A stretch of 64,000 bases of DNA from Tulasnella sp. 424 (lineage: Eukaryota > Basidiomycota > Agaricomycetes > Cantharellales > Tulasnellaceae), in contig WSUB01000065.1 in the NCBI GenBank assembly GCA_019633425.1, positions 124,001-188,000 on the forward strand, written 5' to 3'. Below, piece after piece: positions 46,091 through 58,759 of this stretch. A program made the translations under genes and the position numbers. A model generated the notes under the pieces. It ran no database searches, was not told the origin of the DNA, and saw only the letters and a program-made list of their open reading frames with translations. The stretch's first letter is position 1. Each line of letters begins with the position of its first letter.

Positions 46091-48831
46091 ATGGCAGCTC
46101 GTAACCAGAGGTTTGGTCTTCCTTTCTCCAAACACCGCGCCCAATCGGCCACCGTTCAACCGGTACCTCCTGCTACCTCGAACGACCTACGACGATTTGC
46201 TCTGGGAAACTCGACTCAACGCGCTCAAACTGCACCTTCGATGCGGGTCGGTTATCCCACGACAAACTCATCCCCCTTGGCTCTACGAACAATTCAAGGT
46301 GGCAAGGATTCAGAAATGAGGTCCTCGATGGACCCGTTAATCAAGCATGAGGTGGAGAACAGAATCTACGAAGTCAAAGCTGAAGCCTATATCCGCGGTC
46401 TCTTGTATATGTATGGTGACGGAGCGAACCAAGACCGAGACTACCGCTTGGCGATGGATTGTCTGGAGGCCCTAGAGAAGAGAAATTGGAAGAAGGATCA
46501 AGTCATTCATAATCTCTTGAAGGACAAGGATCTCCCAACCTACGTGAATGGCAAGTTTCCGCATCTCCGCAAGGTTTCCTTGGAGTCCGACTTGTATACT
46601 CCCTACATCAAGCTCCTCAACTTCGTCACTACCTTCTTCCGTCGGAGGATCCTCAATGTGGATCAAGCCTGGCAGGCCGCGGTGGATCCCAATCCGGCAA
46701 AGTCTCGACTTCGGAGCCAGCATATCAACCAAGCCCTCCGACGGGACTTCTTCGACACCAATAATACCCCTCCCAGATTCTCGAGGTTCCCCGATGAACA
46801 GGCGGAACTCAAACCTGACATCTGTCTCATCCTTCATCGAGGCCAAGATGCAGAAGTACCCCCAACAAGCTTCCATTGGAAGGATATCAAAGTCCCGATC
46901 GAGGTGAAGAGGCAAGAAGAAATCGACATCCACGGCGTCGCGCAAGTGGCACGCTATGCTCGAGCGGTTCTAATGGAGCAATTCGACCGCAAATTTGCTT
47001 TCTCCGTCACTCTCACCCCGACGGAGTGTCGCGTTTTCCACTGGGATACAGTGGGGTCTCATGTCACCGAGGCCATCGATATTCACGATGATCCGGTTCT
47101 GTTCTTGTGGGTAATGGGCCGTTTGGCAACCATGACACCTACCGACTTGGGATACGACGATCACTTCTCCAATGCCGGCAGGGCGTTGTCCTATCAAAAC
47201 CTTACGACGACACTTACCGTCCACGACTCCGGAGTCCGGCAATTTTTCGACCATCAGCTGCCGTCACCAGGTGCAGAGCTAAGCCCTTCCGAATGCTCGA
47301 GTGCTTCTCCCCCGCTTGTTCTCGAGCTTGATACAAGCAAGTTTCTGTTTGAATCGAGGAGTGTCCTCTTCAACAGAGCCACGCGTGTTTGGAAGGGTGT
47401 TGTGGTCGAGAACACAAATCCGTGGACGACCGGTGCCTCCCGCGTCGTCAAGCAAAACTGGGCCGATGATGCTCGACCGAACGAGGGGTATTTTTATCAA
47501 GTCGCGAAAGGGATTCGTGGAGTGGCGCAAATTTCGAGGATGGAAGAATGCGATTACACAAGCGACTATCATTCCAGAATCGATGACCAAGACGTGATCG
47601 GTCTCTTTGGCCCTATAAAAGTGTCCCGTAAGGAAACTGGACATCAGTCTAGCGGTGAAGGGGCTGTAGGCCAAGAAACCACAAACACGGAGGAGTACCG
47701 TCTGGAGAGGGTGTTACTTCGATTTGTCTTCGAGCAGGAAGGGCGCCTGCTGAGCCAGGAGTGTGACAGCGTGGAAGTTCTCGAGGCAGTCGTTCAATGG
47801 GTTGACGGTGAGCTGTCGAAATACGGCCCCTCTTCTTTACGTGCTGAGTCATAGTTGTTCTTTAGCCTTGATTGCGCTCGACGAGGTCGGGATCATTCAC
47901 AGGGATATCTCCTTCGGAAATCTCCTTCTGCCCCTACCGGACGATTCTGCCGAAGGGAAACAGGCAACAATCATTGATCTCGGTCTGGCACACCTCAAGA
48001 CAGAATCTGGGGATAAACAGCTCTCCGAGCAAGTGCAAGAACCGTTGGGGCACCCCGCGGAGGCCGGAAAGACGACCGATATACGTCAGAGCGATCGGCC
48101 CCATCATCACGTCACTGTAAGTAAAGGACTCCGGTATTGGTCTTCGCCCTCTTATGATATTTACCCCCCAGGGAACTCTTCCATTTGTTGCGCATGAGCT
48201 TTTGTCTCAGCTCCGGGGACCCACCTCTGAGGGACCGATCAAGCACGAGCTTCACCACGATGTTGAGTCAGTCATCTGGGTCGTGATTTACTTGTGCATG
48301 TGGTGTGGCGGAAGGACTGTGCAGCCATGGGTCAAGGATGTATTCAAGAAGCTGTGCTCCCCAGACATCCGCGAGGTGTTGAACGAAAAGACAAACCTCC
48401 TCATCGTCTGGCCCAAGGACCTCCTCCGCATCGGAGGCCGGTTCGCAGCTCTAGGTGAATTCTTGAAGGACTTCGCAGACTATTTCAAAAAGTGTCGCGA
48501 TAGTGAGGAGCCTATCAAGGCCCTTGAGGTTCGACTTTTGGCAGAGAAGCATCGCGACATCCTAAAGCAAGCCAGAGAGAGTGCTGAGCCTGACGCGGGG
48601 GCCGCCTCCCTACCAGCACAACCCAGAACCCCGCCGAAGATTTTGGAAAGCTCTGGAAGGTCGACTTCAAAGCGGACATATTCCGCTGTAGAAAGCGACC
48701 CGCTGCCCGACGTCGAGGGAGAAGCCCGACTTCAGTACGAAGCCGAGAGGCCGGAGACTCCAACTAAAAAGCGAAGGACAGACGCAGCGAGGATGTTGGG
48801 GTTTTCAGCAAGCCGCGGAAATCTTGCTTGA
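46091..48831 (+). CDS. FunK1 fungal-type protein kinase, copy A (full length)
   Basis: Exons 46091-47807, 47866-48116 and 48172-48831 join in phase to 875 aa. The ATG at 46091 is the first in frame. The N-terminal region (about residues 70-340) is the FunK1-specific part, with ELKPDICL, VPIEVKRQ, ARYARAVLMEQFDRKFAF and CRVFHWDTVGS. The kinase part has the catalytic loop HRDISFGNLL, DLG in place of DFG, the GTLPF.A.E activation-segment end, and HHDVESVIWVVIYLCM. The tail has a basic cluster TPTKKRR, a likely nuclear localisation signal. The next gene (B) begins within ~350 bp. FunK1 kinases are expanded in Agaricomycetes; substrates are unknown. Confidence 0.85.
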
Positions 48832-49007
48832 TTCTTGCATTGCTTGGTTCATTGTGCGCCTGGGTGTAGATTAGCGTGCCGTCAAGTCCTGTACCTTTAG
48901 ACGAATCAGCACAGAATACAACGTACTATGACGCCTGAATTTTACTTCGCTGATGGATGATACGTTTGAAGATTGTGCTCGTCCCGAGGGCAAATCGTCG
49001 GAGGCCT

Positions 49008-50227
49008 GGTCGGACGACGCGTCCGATCGACCACCGTTCGACATCCTTCAAGCCCCTCCTCAGTAAAGCTATGCACTCCGAACAGCTCGGTTCAACTCGC
49101 TCAATCTGCACCCGAAATACGGGTCGGTCATCCCACAACGAACTCGACCCGATCGTTCAAGATGGCAAGGGTTCCGATCTCAACAGACTCTCGGATCAGG
49201 CTTGAGGCCGATGGAAGAGCCTACGAAGCTGAAGCTGGAGCCTTTACTCCCGCTCTCATTTCCGGCGACGAAGCGAAGCAGATTCGAGACTCCCGGCTGG
49301 CGGACGAATGTCTTAACTCGCTGTTGATGGGCCCAGCTATTCAAAAGCACTTGAGGGAAAGTGATACCACCGCTCCTAGAGTCGCTCCAACTTTGAGAAC
49401 GGAGGAATGCGATTACACAAGCGAATACTGTGCCATGGTTTATGACAAGGACGACGCATCCCAGGAAGAAACCAAACCTCGAGCTCAATCGAGCAGCACA
49501 ATAGATGGATTTCACGGCGCCGCAAATACAAAGGAGTACCATGTGCGGGGAAAGTTGCTTCGTTTTGTCTTCGAGCAAGAAGGGCGCCCGTTGAACGACA
49601 CAAACGATAGCGCGGAGGTTCTTGAGGCAGTCACACAATGGATTGATGGTGAGATGTCAAAACCCCACCTTGGTTGCTCTTGCGCTGAGTGACCCTTCTC
49701 TTATAGCTTTGATCACTCTGGACAAGGTCAGGGTTTTTCACCAGGGTATCTCATCTGGCAATCTTCTTCCGAAACTGGATCGTTCTGAGGAAGGCGGACA
49801 GGCTACCATTATCGACGTTGGTCTAGCGCACCTGAAGCCAAGATCCGGGGATTACAAGCTTTACGACCAACCACAAGAAGCGTTGGAGTGCCCCGCGACG
49901 ACCAGGGAGGGAAAGACGGCCGATGGGAATCGGAGCGAAGGACCCCACCATCATGTCACAGTAAGTAACGGGTTCCTATACAGTGCCATTCACTCTCTTC
50001 TGAGTCCTGTTCGCTAGGGACCTCTTCCTTTTCTTGCGTGCGTGCTTCTGCGGCAGCTCCGGGTTACCGTTTCGTCCGTGGAACGGATTTCGCACGCCAT
50101 CCACCACGATGTTGAGTCAATCTTCTGGGTCGTTGTCTATTCATGCATGCGGCTTGGTGGTAATACCGTGCAACTGTGGGCCAAAAGGGTAGTGGCGAAC
50201 CTGTGCTCCAAAGAGGTCGACACCATG
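49008..50227 (+). pseudogene. FunK1 copy B, N-terminally deleted and split
   Basis: Homology to copy A begins near 49008, inside exon 1, so the native ATG and promoter are missing. The first in-frame ATG is 49162. An internal deletion of about 350 codons joins AIQKHLRESD to RTEECDYTSEY, removing the FunK1 core and most of the N-lobe. Exons 49162-49648, 49707-49960 and 50018 onward stay in phase. The catalytic loop reads HQGIS where A and D have HRDIS, so the catalytic Asp is gone. After CSKEVDTM (about 50227) similarity stops abruptly; the frame runs on through unrelated sequence to 50386. The missing 3' end lies at 54015-54418. Possibly an expressed 369-aa pseudokinase, more likely dead. Confidence 0.75.
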
Positions 50228-51390
50228 CCCTTCCAGTTAGTCGTTACTGGTTGTAAGCTGTGTGTGAATATCTGGCTTACTACACCTCCACCAGCGCACC
50301 AGTCTGCTCGGGCCACGATAAACTTAAATTACCATCTGCTTCATTCCAAGCTGGGAGACCCAAGGCTATCAGATAGATTGGATTAACATTACTGGCACCG
50401 CGAGGCATGTACTCTCCCGTGTTAGCATGAGCTACTCAATTGGACAAACCGCATTGTGAGCCTCGGCGTTTAAGCGATCTCTTCGACCGTATCCGTGCAT
50501 TTGAACCTACTACCACGTACTACGCACGCGGTGCATCCTCACGACCCTTCAAGCCGGGTCCTAATTCGTATATTTCTTGCACGGCATACGTGTCTCGATT
50601 ACACCCGGGCCCCTATTCATTGAACGAATCAAATGAGACACCGAACGATAACAACCCACCGTTCGCCAAATTAATCGAGCATTACCCAGATGAGAGAGAT
50701 CAAGTGCACCGACAAGGTTCGGCCCTATCATTCTCGATCTGCGCCGCCACTTCCTACGTTCGATTTTTAATCCTTTTTTCGTACGAACCCTTCCCGCCGA
50801 TGGGTCCATTCGACTTACTGCTTACACCAAATGCGCTGAAAAGTAACTTAGCTGTCCGGGGGTACATCGCTGATCGATTCTAAGCATACAATCAATTGTT
50901 GCACTGCAACACACGCGTTAGCCTGGGCGTGTGCACTGAAGCCGCGCGTTCACTTGCAGTCCGGTTCGAACCAACTTATTCGAAGGAGAGAGCCCAGAAT
51001 ATGAAATTCAGTAGCGATTAGCGGGTTCGAAGATCCGATCGACTAGGGGCCTTAGGGAGCTACTTCGTGGAAGCGAATCGAAGGGTACAACGTTATCTTA
51101 TTAGCAGCACCAGATTGCGGGCAACGTGGTGGCTTGCGGTGAACATTCCAAGAGAGAAAAGACCTCGAAAGCGCCCATGACTGTTGCACACTTCCTTCGC
51201 CTCAAGGCAAAGGGCACGGAGGAGAACGGCGCGAGCGCGGTTCGCAGGGCTTCCCGGGTTATAAAGACCCTCAGATTCACCACTACCCCCTCCTGACGCT
51301 TCCCCCTCCCCCTCCCCCACGGCGAAGCTCCTACCTGACCATCGACCCATCTCATCTTCGATCCTGTTTACGTTAAACCATCCGGTGCAA
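50228..51390. other. 5' flank of the inserted TKL-TPR kinase segment
   Basis: Sequence unrelated to FunK1, from the break in copy B to the kinase ATG. A 147-codon frame (50440-50883) has no recognisable family. The last ~100 bases have C-rich tracts (CTTCCCCCTCCCCCTCCCCC) that may belong to the promoter. Confidence 0.45.
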
Positions 51391-53754
51391 ATGGACCAAA
51401 AGAGCGACGCCGACCGTCGTGGTTCGCAAGGATCCGATCCTGGCAATTCTGGCAGTACGCCCCAGCTAAGCAGCAAATTAGTACGTCTCGCCCGAAGCAC
51501 GAATAGTGATCACAAGCGCTTACCGTGGTCCGTTTCTACGTAGAGGGATAAACTCCAAAAACTGGCCGAATGGCGAGTCGATTCATCCTCGATCGAATTC
51601 CCGGAAGACGGCCCGGAGTTTCGGGGAGGATTTGCGACGGTTTCACGAGCGTTTTTGGTTTCTAGTTCCGCCTCGAAAAGTAGCGCGGACGGTTCAGCTC
51701 AAACCGGAGGCGAGAACGAGTCTGATGGTGGAACGCCCAAGCGAAAGGTCTGTTCCACTGAGACTCACTTTGTTTCCATAACGAGTCATTGACCGAGTGG
51801 TTGGCTTCCATATGTTAGGCCATAGCGGTAAAGAAACTGAAGATCGAGAATGGGAAGGAAAAAGAGCGAGTATTAGGGGTGAGAATAAGCTATCCCATCG
51901 CAGCGAGCTCTCTCACGTCGCTAAGTCCAATCAGTTGGCACTCAGGGAAGCGGGATTCTTAACCGAGCTTTCTTACGAAAACGTCGTCAAGCTTGAAGGA
52001 TTTGTTGAAGATCTGTCCGAAGATAGGGTCTGGCTGGTCTTTCCCTGGGCGGACAATGGAAATTTGAAGGAATTTGTGGCCTCAGCCGACTGGGAAATCC
52101 CGGAGCGAATATGGCTGGTAAGATCAGGAAGCTGACGTTCATGGCACCCTCTGAAGGCCCGTATGACAGATAGACGACGTGGCGAGAGGAGTGGCGTACC
52201 TTCATAATCAGAGTCCGCCAATCTACCATGGCGACCTCAAATCGGTGGGTCCGGATCATTTACTGCGATATGACGCTTGACAAGCTGAAACTCTACGCTG
52301 TGTAGGCCAACGTGTTGGTAAATTCAGGTTGTCGCGCAGTCATCACGGACTTTGGCTCCGCACGCCGTCTCACGAAAAAGGATCCTCCTGTGCAACCCGA
52401 GAAAAGCAAAAAGGGGGCGCAGCCACCGCTGTCACTCGAGACGGAATTTTGTGAAGCCACGAATACCATGACACTGAAGGGCAATCAATTCACGCTTCGC
52501 TGGGCTGCTCCGGAGCTGCTCATGGAAGATGAACCGGGCATGGAACCTGGCCTATGGAGCGATATCTGGGCATTGGGCTGGATATTTTACGAGGTATACC
52601 AAATCAGGATATTATTATCGCCGGAAGCTTACATCAACGCTGAAATAGGTCATGACGGGTGCCATTCCGTTTCAAAATGTTCAAAAGGACTCCGTTGTTG
52701 TTATACATGTCATGCAGGGAAAGCTCCCGTCAGTTGCCGACCACGCCAGCATGGTGTTGATCCGGCAACTTTATTCGCTCATGATCACGTGTTGGAGCAT
52801 CGATCCCAGCAAAAGGCCAACAGCTGAGGATTGTAGAAAGTTGATGAGTTGGATGGTAGGTAGTGCCGGTTTGGGGGTAATTTGACCACAACTTGACCTG
52901 CTGCCATATAGCCCATGGTTGTTCCGGATCCGCAGCGGGCCTCAAATACGTCGGATTCCCAGGCCCGCTCTTCTGAACTTCTTATTAAACTGGGGAACAT
53001 GCATCGAGCTCAGAATGATTATATCAACGCGTCAAAATTTTACACCGAAGCCTTGGGGATCTGCACGGCTACCGCTGACAAAGCAGGAAAAGCCAACGCT
53101 CTGTTTGGTCTGGCTACGATTCATAAACTTCAAAAGAAGTACAGTGAGGCCGCTACATTCTACACTGAAGTTGCTCAAATTCGCACAGAAATCGGCGACC
53201 GAAAAGGAAGAGCCGAGGGTCTGCGGGGGCTTGCCAAAGTGCATCTACAGCGAAAAGAGTACAGTGAAGCGTTTACGCTCTACTCCGAGGTTGTCCAAAT
53301 CTGTGCAGAAATCGGTGATGGACAAGGAAGAGCCGGAGCCTTGCGTAATCTTGCTCATGGGCATCGGGTTCAAGACGAGCTTAGCGAAGCTGTTCCGCTC
53401 TACTCCGAGGCCGCCCAAATCAGCACCGATATTGGCGACAGAAGAGGAAGAGCCGACGCTCTGTGGGGTCTCGCCGAGGTTTATCGGCTTCAAAAACAGT
53501 ACACCCAAGCCGTTCAGCTTTTCTCCGAAGTCCTGCAAATCCGTACCGACATTGGAGACAGATACGGAAGAGCTTCGGCTCTAAAGTGCCTTGCCGGCGT
53601 CCACCGCGACCAGGATCAGCACGAAGAGGCAATACGCCTTTATGAACAAGCTGCTGGAATTTCTGAAGAAATCGGAGATACGAAGGAAGCAGAGATAGCA
53701 TTAAAACGCGCCGCTCACTCGCGTCAAAAACTCAAACCGGCGGAGACGGAATGA
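51391..53754 (+). CDS. TKL-like protein kinase with TPR repeats, second paralogue
   Basis: Exons 51391-51480, 51544-51747, 51819-51878, 51935-52117, 52170-52244, 52306-52593, 52649-52855 and 52912-53754 keep phase and give 649 aa. The glycine loop is FRGGFATV; ATP lysine in IAVKKLK; alpha-C Glu in LREAGFL; catalytic loop YHGDLKSAN with HRD changed to HGD as in the first paralogue; DFGSARRL; and RWAAPELL. The C-lobe ends CWSIDPSKRPTAEDC. Six to seven 40-residue TPRs follow (pattern ALxxLAxVHxLQxxYSEAxxLYSEVxQIRTEIGDRxGRA). The array is shorter and more diverged than that of the gene at 716. The gene sits between the two halves of FunK1 copy B/C. Confidence 0.88.
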
Positions 53755-54014
53755 TGTTTTGCCGAGACATTTCGAGATCGAGCGAGATTCGGTTTTTGAT
53801 ACCCGCCTTTATGTCGTGCTATGCATGTTTCTGTACAAGACCGTGAGCTGTGCATGCTGTTGACCGGGAATCTGGCATTCTGTCTCGCTTGTAGTATGTT
53901 ATCTTGTTCGGGCGACTTATTCGAATCCATTAGAACTATCCTGTCGTCTGAAACACCTGTATCATGCACTTATCTCATCGTTCTCCTCTCGTCTGAATGA
54001 GTCCACGTCGGATA

Positions 54015-54418
54015 GAGCCGCGAATCAAAAGGACTCCATCATGCTACGGACCCAAGAGCCCCTCTCCATCTGCGGCGACTTCGCATCTCTCGGAGCATTT
54101 TTGGAGGAGTTTGCATGTTACATCAAAAGATGTTGGGCCACTAATCAGCCGATCGATGCCTCGAAGGTCAGGGATCTGGCAGTGAAGCATCACAATATTT
54201 TAAAGCAAACCGGGGTCGACGCTGCGGTCATCTTACCTCCGTCAAAAGGTTTGGAAAACTCGGGAGGGTGGTCTTCAAAGCGGACGTGGTTCGTTAGTGA
54301 GAGCGAGCGGCGAATGTCGAACGTCGAGGGAGAAGCCCGACTTCAAAACGAAGAGGAGGGACCGGAGACTCCAACCAAAACGCGAAGGATGAATGACGTG
54401 GAACCGTTGGAGTTGTGA
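54015..54418 (+). pseudogene. FunK1 fragment C, orphan 3' end of copy B
   Basis: Begins at QKDSIM, the point where copy B breaks off, and continues to a FunK1 stop: ICGDFASLGAFLEEFACYI, VRDLAVKHHNILKQ, and the tail EGPETPTKTRR. It matches copy D closely (QKDSIM...GGDFASLGPFLEEFARYI). There is no upstream FunK1 sequence. Together with B it makes one interrupted gene. Confidence 0.8.
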
Positions 54419-54649
54419 ACAAACAACGAAAGCCTTGCTTGGTTCTTGCATTCTTGGTTTGCTCTGTGCCTGAGTGTACTAGTGGGGACACCGTTAAGTC
54501 CAGTACCTTTGTATTGACAGTATAGAATACTGCGTACGGTGATGTTGCCCTGTGGTCCAGGTTATGCGTAGCACCTCTCGATAATTGCGCTTTCTCGCAG
54601 AAAACTCGTTGGAGATATAAGTAGTCGGACAATAGAGTCGATTCCATGG

Positions 54650-54930
54650 TATACTTGAAAGCGCACCAACTTCCCGCGTGACCCATATTGCTAGCTTCAA
54701 CATTCCGTCGATCCACGTACACAAGTAAGCGAGAACCCAAATGATTGACTCGATATCGTAGTGAATCGCTTGTTGGACCTGAGCCACAGCAACAAAAAGA
54801 CGAGTAGGCCGGTGAACAGAGACCAGAAGAGAGAAACAACCAATACACGATCCCTTCACCAGCCATCGGCACATTATAGTGGAGCCGGTCGCTCCGAAGT
54901 CGAAGCACTATCGCTTCTGCTCTTCTTCGA
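54650..54930 (-). pseudogene. Antisense FunK1 remnant upstream of copy D
   Basis: The minus strand reads RSDRLHYNVP, then QQAIHYDIESIIWVLAYLCTW, aligning with FunK1 exon 2/3 (RSEQAHHHVT and HYDVESIFWVVLYLCMR in copy D). Better preserved than the remnant at 45050-45330 but without a full frame. The surrounding ~1 kb (about 54530-55660) is similar to 45050-46090, so remnant and promoter were duplicated together. Confidence 0.7.
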
Positions 54931-55499
54931 GTCGTCAGTTAGCAAGCCAAAGGCATTTTCGGGCAACTCGTTGAACTGGCGTGGGGATGGATGTTGCTCA
55001 GGCTCATCGTCAGGTTGAACTTTTCGGTCATATGCGTTCTATCCGATGGGTCAAATATTTTGGAAGTACTAGAGTGAGAAGGGAGGGAAAAGCGACCAGA
55101 ATGAGCAGGAGCACCCCACCAGCTAGTCGCACATCTTCGTCTGTGTTTATCGTTGTGGCGGCTTCAGCTCAGTCTTCAAAACGACACTTTGGTAGACCCC
55201 ACCTGCCTAGACAACGAGGTTCAGCGCTTGATCGATTGCTGGGTACATCGACCGTCGTGTCCCTATCAGATTATCGCGACGAACGAACATCAAAGTGTTG
55301 ACTGCAATTCTCCTTGGGTGCAGGGACGTCTTACCTACATGATTCAGATCGAATTACGAACAGCCTTCAATCCTTTAAGTAGTTCTGGTCATTATCTCGA
55401 ACAGGCGCCGTGATGGACTCAGAGTTCTAACATCTATTGACTCGACTTGCCTTGGAAGACTGCGCTGAAGCCGCCTAGACGCGCTCCCCGACAAATGGG

Positions 55500-55666
55500 G
55501 ACAAACAGTTCACAGTTTGCCCTTGTTTCTTCTCACTTTTGTCCTCTCCAAAAGACTCCTCCCGTCTTTGCTCAACTGATTTCAACGATTTTGTCCCGTG
55601 GAGCCGAGCCTATATAACCGACAGGTTGATAGCGACTGTGAGTGTCATCCACCCCCCGATCCCAAC
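55500..55666 (+). promoter_or_regulatory. Conserved FunK1 promoter block, copy D
   Basis: Second instance of the shared block. TATATAA at 55611 lies 56 bases before the ATG, followed by CCGACAGGTTGATAGCGACTG as in copy A. Confidence 0.65.
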
Positions 55667-58368
55667 ATGTCAGCTAACCGCAGGTTTGGATTTCTTTCTT
55701 CCGAACGGCGTACCCGATCGGCCACCGTTCAACGGGCACCTCCTCCTACCTCCGATTTCCTACTCTTGTATGCTTTGAAAAACACGTTTCAGCGTGTTCA
55801 AACAGCACCCTCAATACTGGTCGGTCATCCCACATCAAACACAACTCCGATTATTGCACGAACAATCCAAGATGGCAAGGAGTTTGAAATGAAGTCACCA
55901 ATGGGCCTGCTGATCAAGCACCAGGTGGAGAACAGAATCTACGAAGTCGGCGCTCAAGCCTTTACCCGCGGTCTTCTGTATATGTCCGGCAACGAAGCAA
56001 ATCAAGACCGAGACTACGACTTAGCCTTGGCGGAGAAATGCTTTGAAGCCCTAAAGACGAGAAGATCGGACGATCGGGTCATTCAAGATCTCTTGAAGGA
56101 GAAGGATCTCCCAACCTACGCGAATGGCAAGTTTCCGCAGCTCCGCAAGGTTTCCCTGGAGTCCGAGTTGTATACTCCCTACCTCAAGCTCCTCAACTTC
56201 ATCGCTACCTTCTTCAGTCGGAATATTAGCGGCGTGGATGAAGCATGGCAACTCGCGGTGGATCCTAATCCAGCAATGTCTCGACTCCGGAGCCAGTATA
56301 CAGGCAAGGCCCTCCGACGTGACTTCTTCGACACTCATGACAATCCTCCCAACTTCTCAAGGTTCCACGATCAACATGCCGAGCTCAAACCTGACATCTG
56401 TCTCATTCTCAATCAAAGCGAAGGCGCGGCAGAACCCCTGTCAAACTTCCATTGGAAGGATATTAAAGTCCCAATCGAGATTAAGCGGCAAGAGGATCTC
56501 GACAACGACACCGTTGTCCAAGCTGCACGCCATGCTCAAGCAGTCCTAATGGAGCAATTCGACCGTAAATTTGCTTTCGGCGTCACTCTCACTCAAACAG
56601 ACTGTCGCGTTTTCCATTGGGATACGGTGGGGTCGCATGTCACCGAGGCCATCGATATACACAAGGATCCGGTCCTGTTCTTTTGGACAATGGGTCGTTT
56701 GGCCACCATGACACCCATTGAATTGGGCTACGACGATCACTTCTCCAACGCTGGTCGAGTGTTGTCGTATCAGGCCCTTACGACGACACTTACGATCCAC
56801 GAATCCAAAGTCCGGCAGTTCTTCGACCACCGACCGCCGCCGCCCGGCGTAGAGTCCAACCCTTCCGAATGCCCAAGTGACCCTCCTCCGCTTGTCCTTG
56901 AGCTTGATACGAGTGACTTTCTGTTCGAATCGAGGGATGTCCTCTTCAACAGAGCCACGCGTGTTTGGCAAGGTTTTGTGGTCGAGAATACGAATCCGTG
57001 GACGACAGGTGCCTCCCGTGTTGTCAAGCAAAATTGGGCTGATGATGCTCGACCGAACGAGGGGTATTTTTATCAACTCGCGAAAGGGATTCCCGGAATT
57101 GTGCAAATTTCGAGGATGGAGGAATGCGATTACACAAGCGACTACCATACCAGGGTTGACGACAAGGACGTGATCGGTCTTCTTGATGCTATAAAAGCGT
57201 CTCGAGAGGAGACCCAAGACGCTGCAAACACGGCGGAGTGCTATTTGGAGAGGGTGTTGCTTCGATTTGTTTTCGAGCAGGGAGGGCGCCCCTTAAACAA
57301 GGCTCGTAACGGCGTGGAGGTTCTGGAAGCAGTAGTTCAATGGGTTGAGGGTAAGATACTCGAATCCTACCGTGGCTTCTGGCATTCTAAGTTATCCTTA
57401 TCCTTTAGCGTTGATCGCTTTGGACAAGGTCGGGATTGTTCACAGGGATATCTCCTTCGGGAATCTCCTTCCCAAGCTTGACGGTTCAGTAGAGGGAGGA
57501 CAGGCCAAAATCATCGATCTTGGTCTAGCCCACCTCAAACCGAAATCAGGGGATGAACAGCTCTCCGAAAAACCACGGGAAGCACTGCAGTGTCCGGCGA
57601 CGACCGGGGAGGAAAAGACGCCTGATATATTTCGGAGTGAGCAGGCCCACCATCACGTCACGGTAAGTAAAGGGTTTGTATCTTCGTGTTAATTCTTCTC
57701 TGAAATCCTTTCGTCAGGGAACTCTTCCATTTATTGCGTGCGAGCTTCTGGAGCAGCTCCGGGCAAACGTTTCGTCCGAGGGACGAATTCCGCATGGCCT
57801 CCACTACGATGTTGAGTCGATCTTCTGGGTCGTTCTCTACTTATGCATGCGGTTTGGTGGTGACACCGTGCAGCCATGGGCCTTAAGGGCAGTGGCGACG
57901 CTGTGCTCGTTAGACATCGACGCAGTGGCGAGTCAAAAGGACTCCATCATGCGACGGTTCCCAAAGCTCCTCCACATCGGAGGCGACTTCGCATCTCTTG
58001 GACCATTTTTAGAGGAGTTTGCACGTTACATCGAAAAACGTGATGACATTAATCAGCCGATCGATGCCTTAAAGGTTAGGGATCTGGCGGTGAAGCATCG
58101 CGATATTTTAAAGCAAGTCGGGGTCGACGACGCGGTCATCTTACCTTCGGCACAACCCAGAGGTCCGCCGAAGAGTTTGGAAAACTCGAGAGGGTCGTCT
58201 TTAAAGCGGACTTATTCCGTCAGGGAGAGCGAGTGGCGAATGTCGAACGTCGAGGACGAAGTCAGACTTCAAAACGAAGACGAGGGACTGGAGACTCCAA
58301 GTAAAAAGCGAAGGTTGAATGAAGCGGGACCGTTGGAGTTTTCAACAAGCAACCGAAACCTTGTTTGA
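55667..58368 (+). CDS. FunK1 fungal-type protein kinase, copy D (full length)
   Basis: Exons 55667-57350, 57419-57662 and 57718-58368 join in phase to 862 aa. It is closely related to copy A throughout. It keeps ELKPDICL, VPIEIKRQ, QFDRKFAFGVTL and CRVFHWDTVGS in the N-terminal region, then the catalytic loop HRDISFGNLL, DLG, GTLPFIACELL, and HYDVESIFWVVLYLCM. The tail has the basic cluster TPSKKRR. It is preceded by the conserved promoter block and an antisense remnant, and followed by the N-deleted copy E. This is probably the most recently shared relative of the B/C gene, whose tail it matches best. Confidence 0.87.
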
Positions 58369-58759
58369 TTCTTACATTGGCTCTTGGTCTGTTCTGCGCT
58401 TGGGTGTACTAGTAGTGTAGGCCGCTAAGTCCGGTACCTTTGAATAGAATACAGCGGACATTGATGCTTGCCTTTTGGTTCAGGTTACCCGTGACACCTC
58501 TCAGGGATTGCGCTTTTCTCTCCAGGGGAACTCGTTGTAGACGTAGTCGAACGATCGGGCAGCGCAGTGTGAAGGTTCAAGGAATTGGAGATGAGGGATT
58601 AACGTCGCTCGGGTCGAGGCCTGAGATTGACGCATCATCGAGGCGTTCGGAAAGCCATGTTTCCCTCATCCTCACTCAGCGTAAAGAAAGCCTTCCAGTT
58701 ACCTCACTCGATGCATGGCTGAATCCGTCGGGACGTCGACACGCTCTCCGACAAACGGG

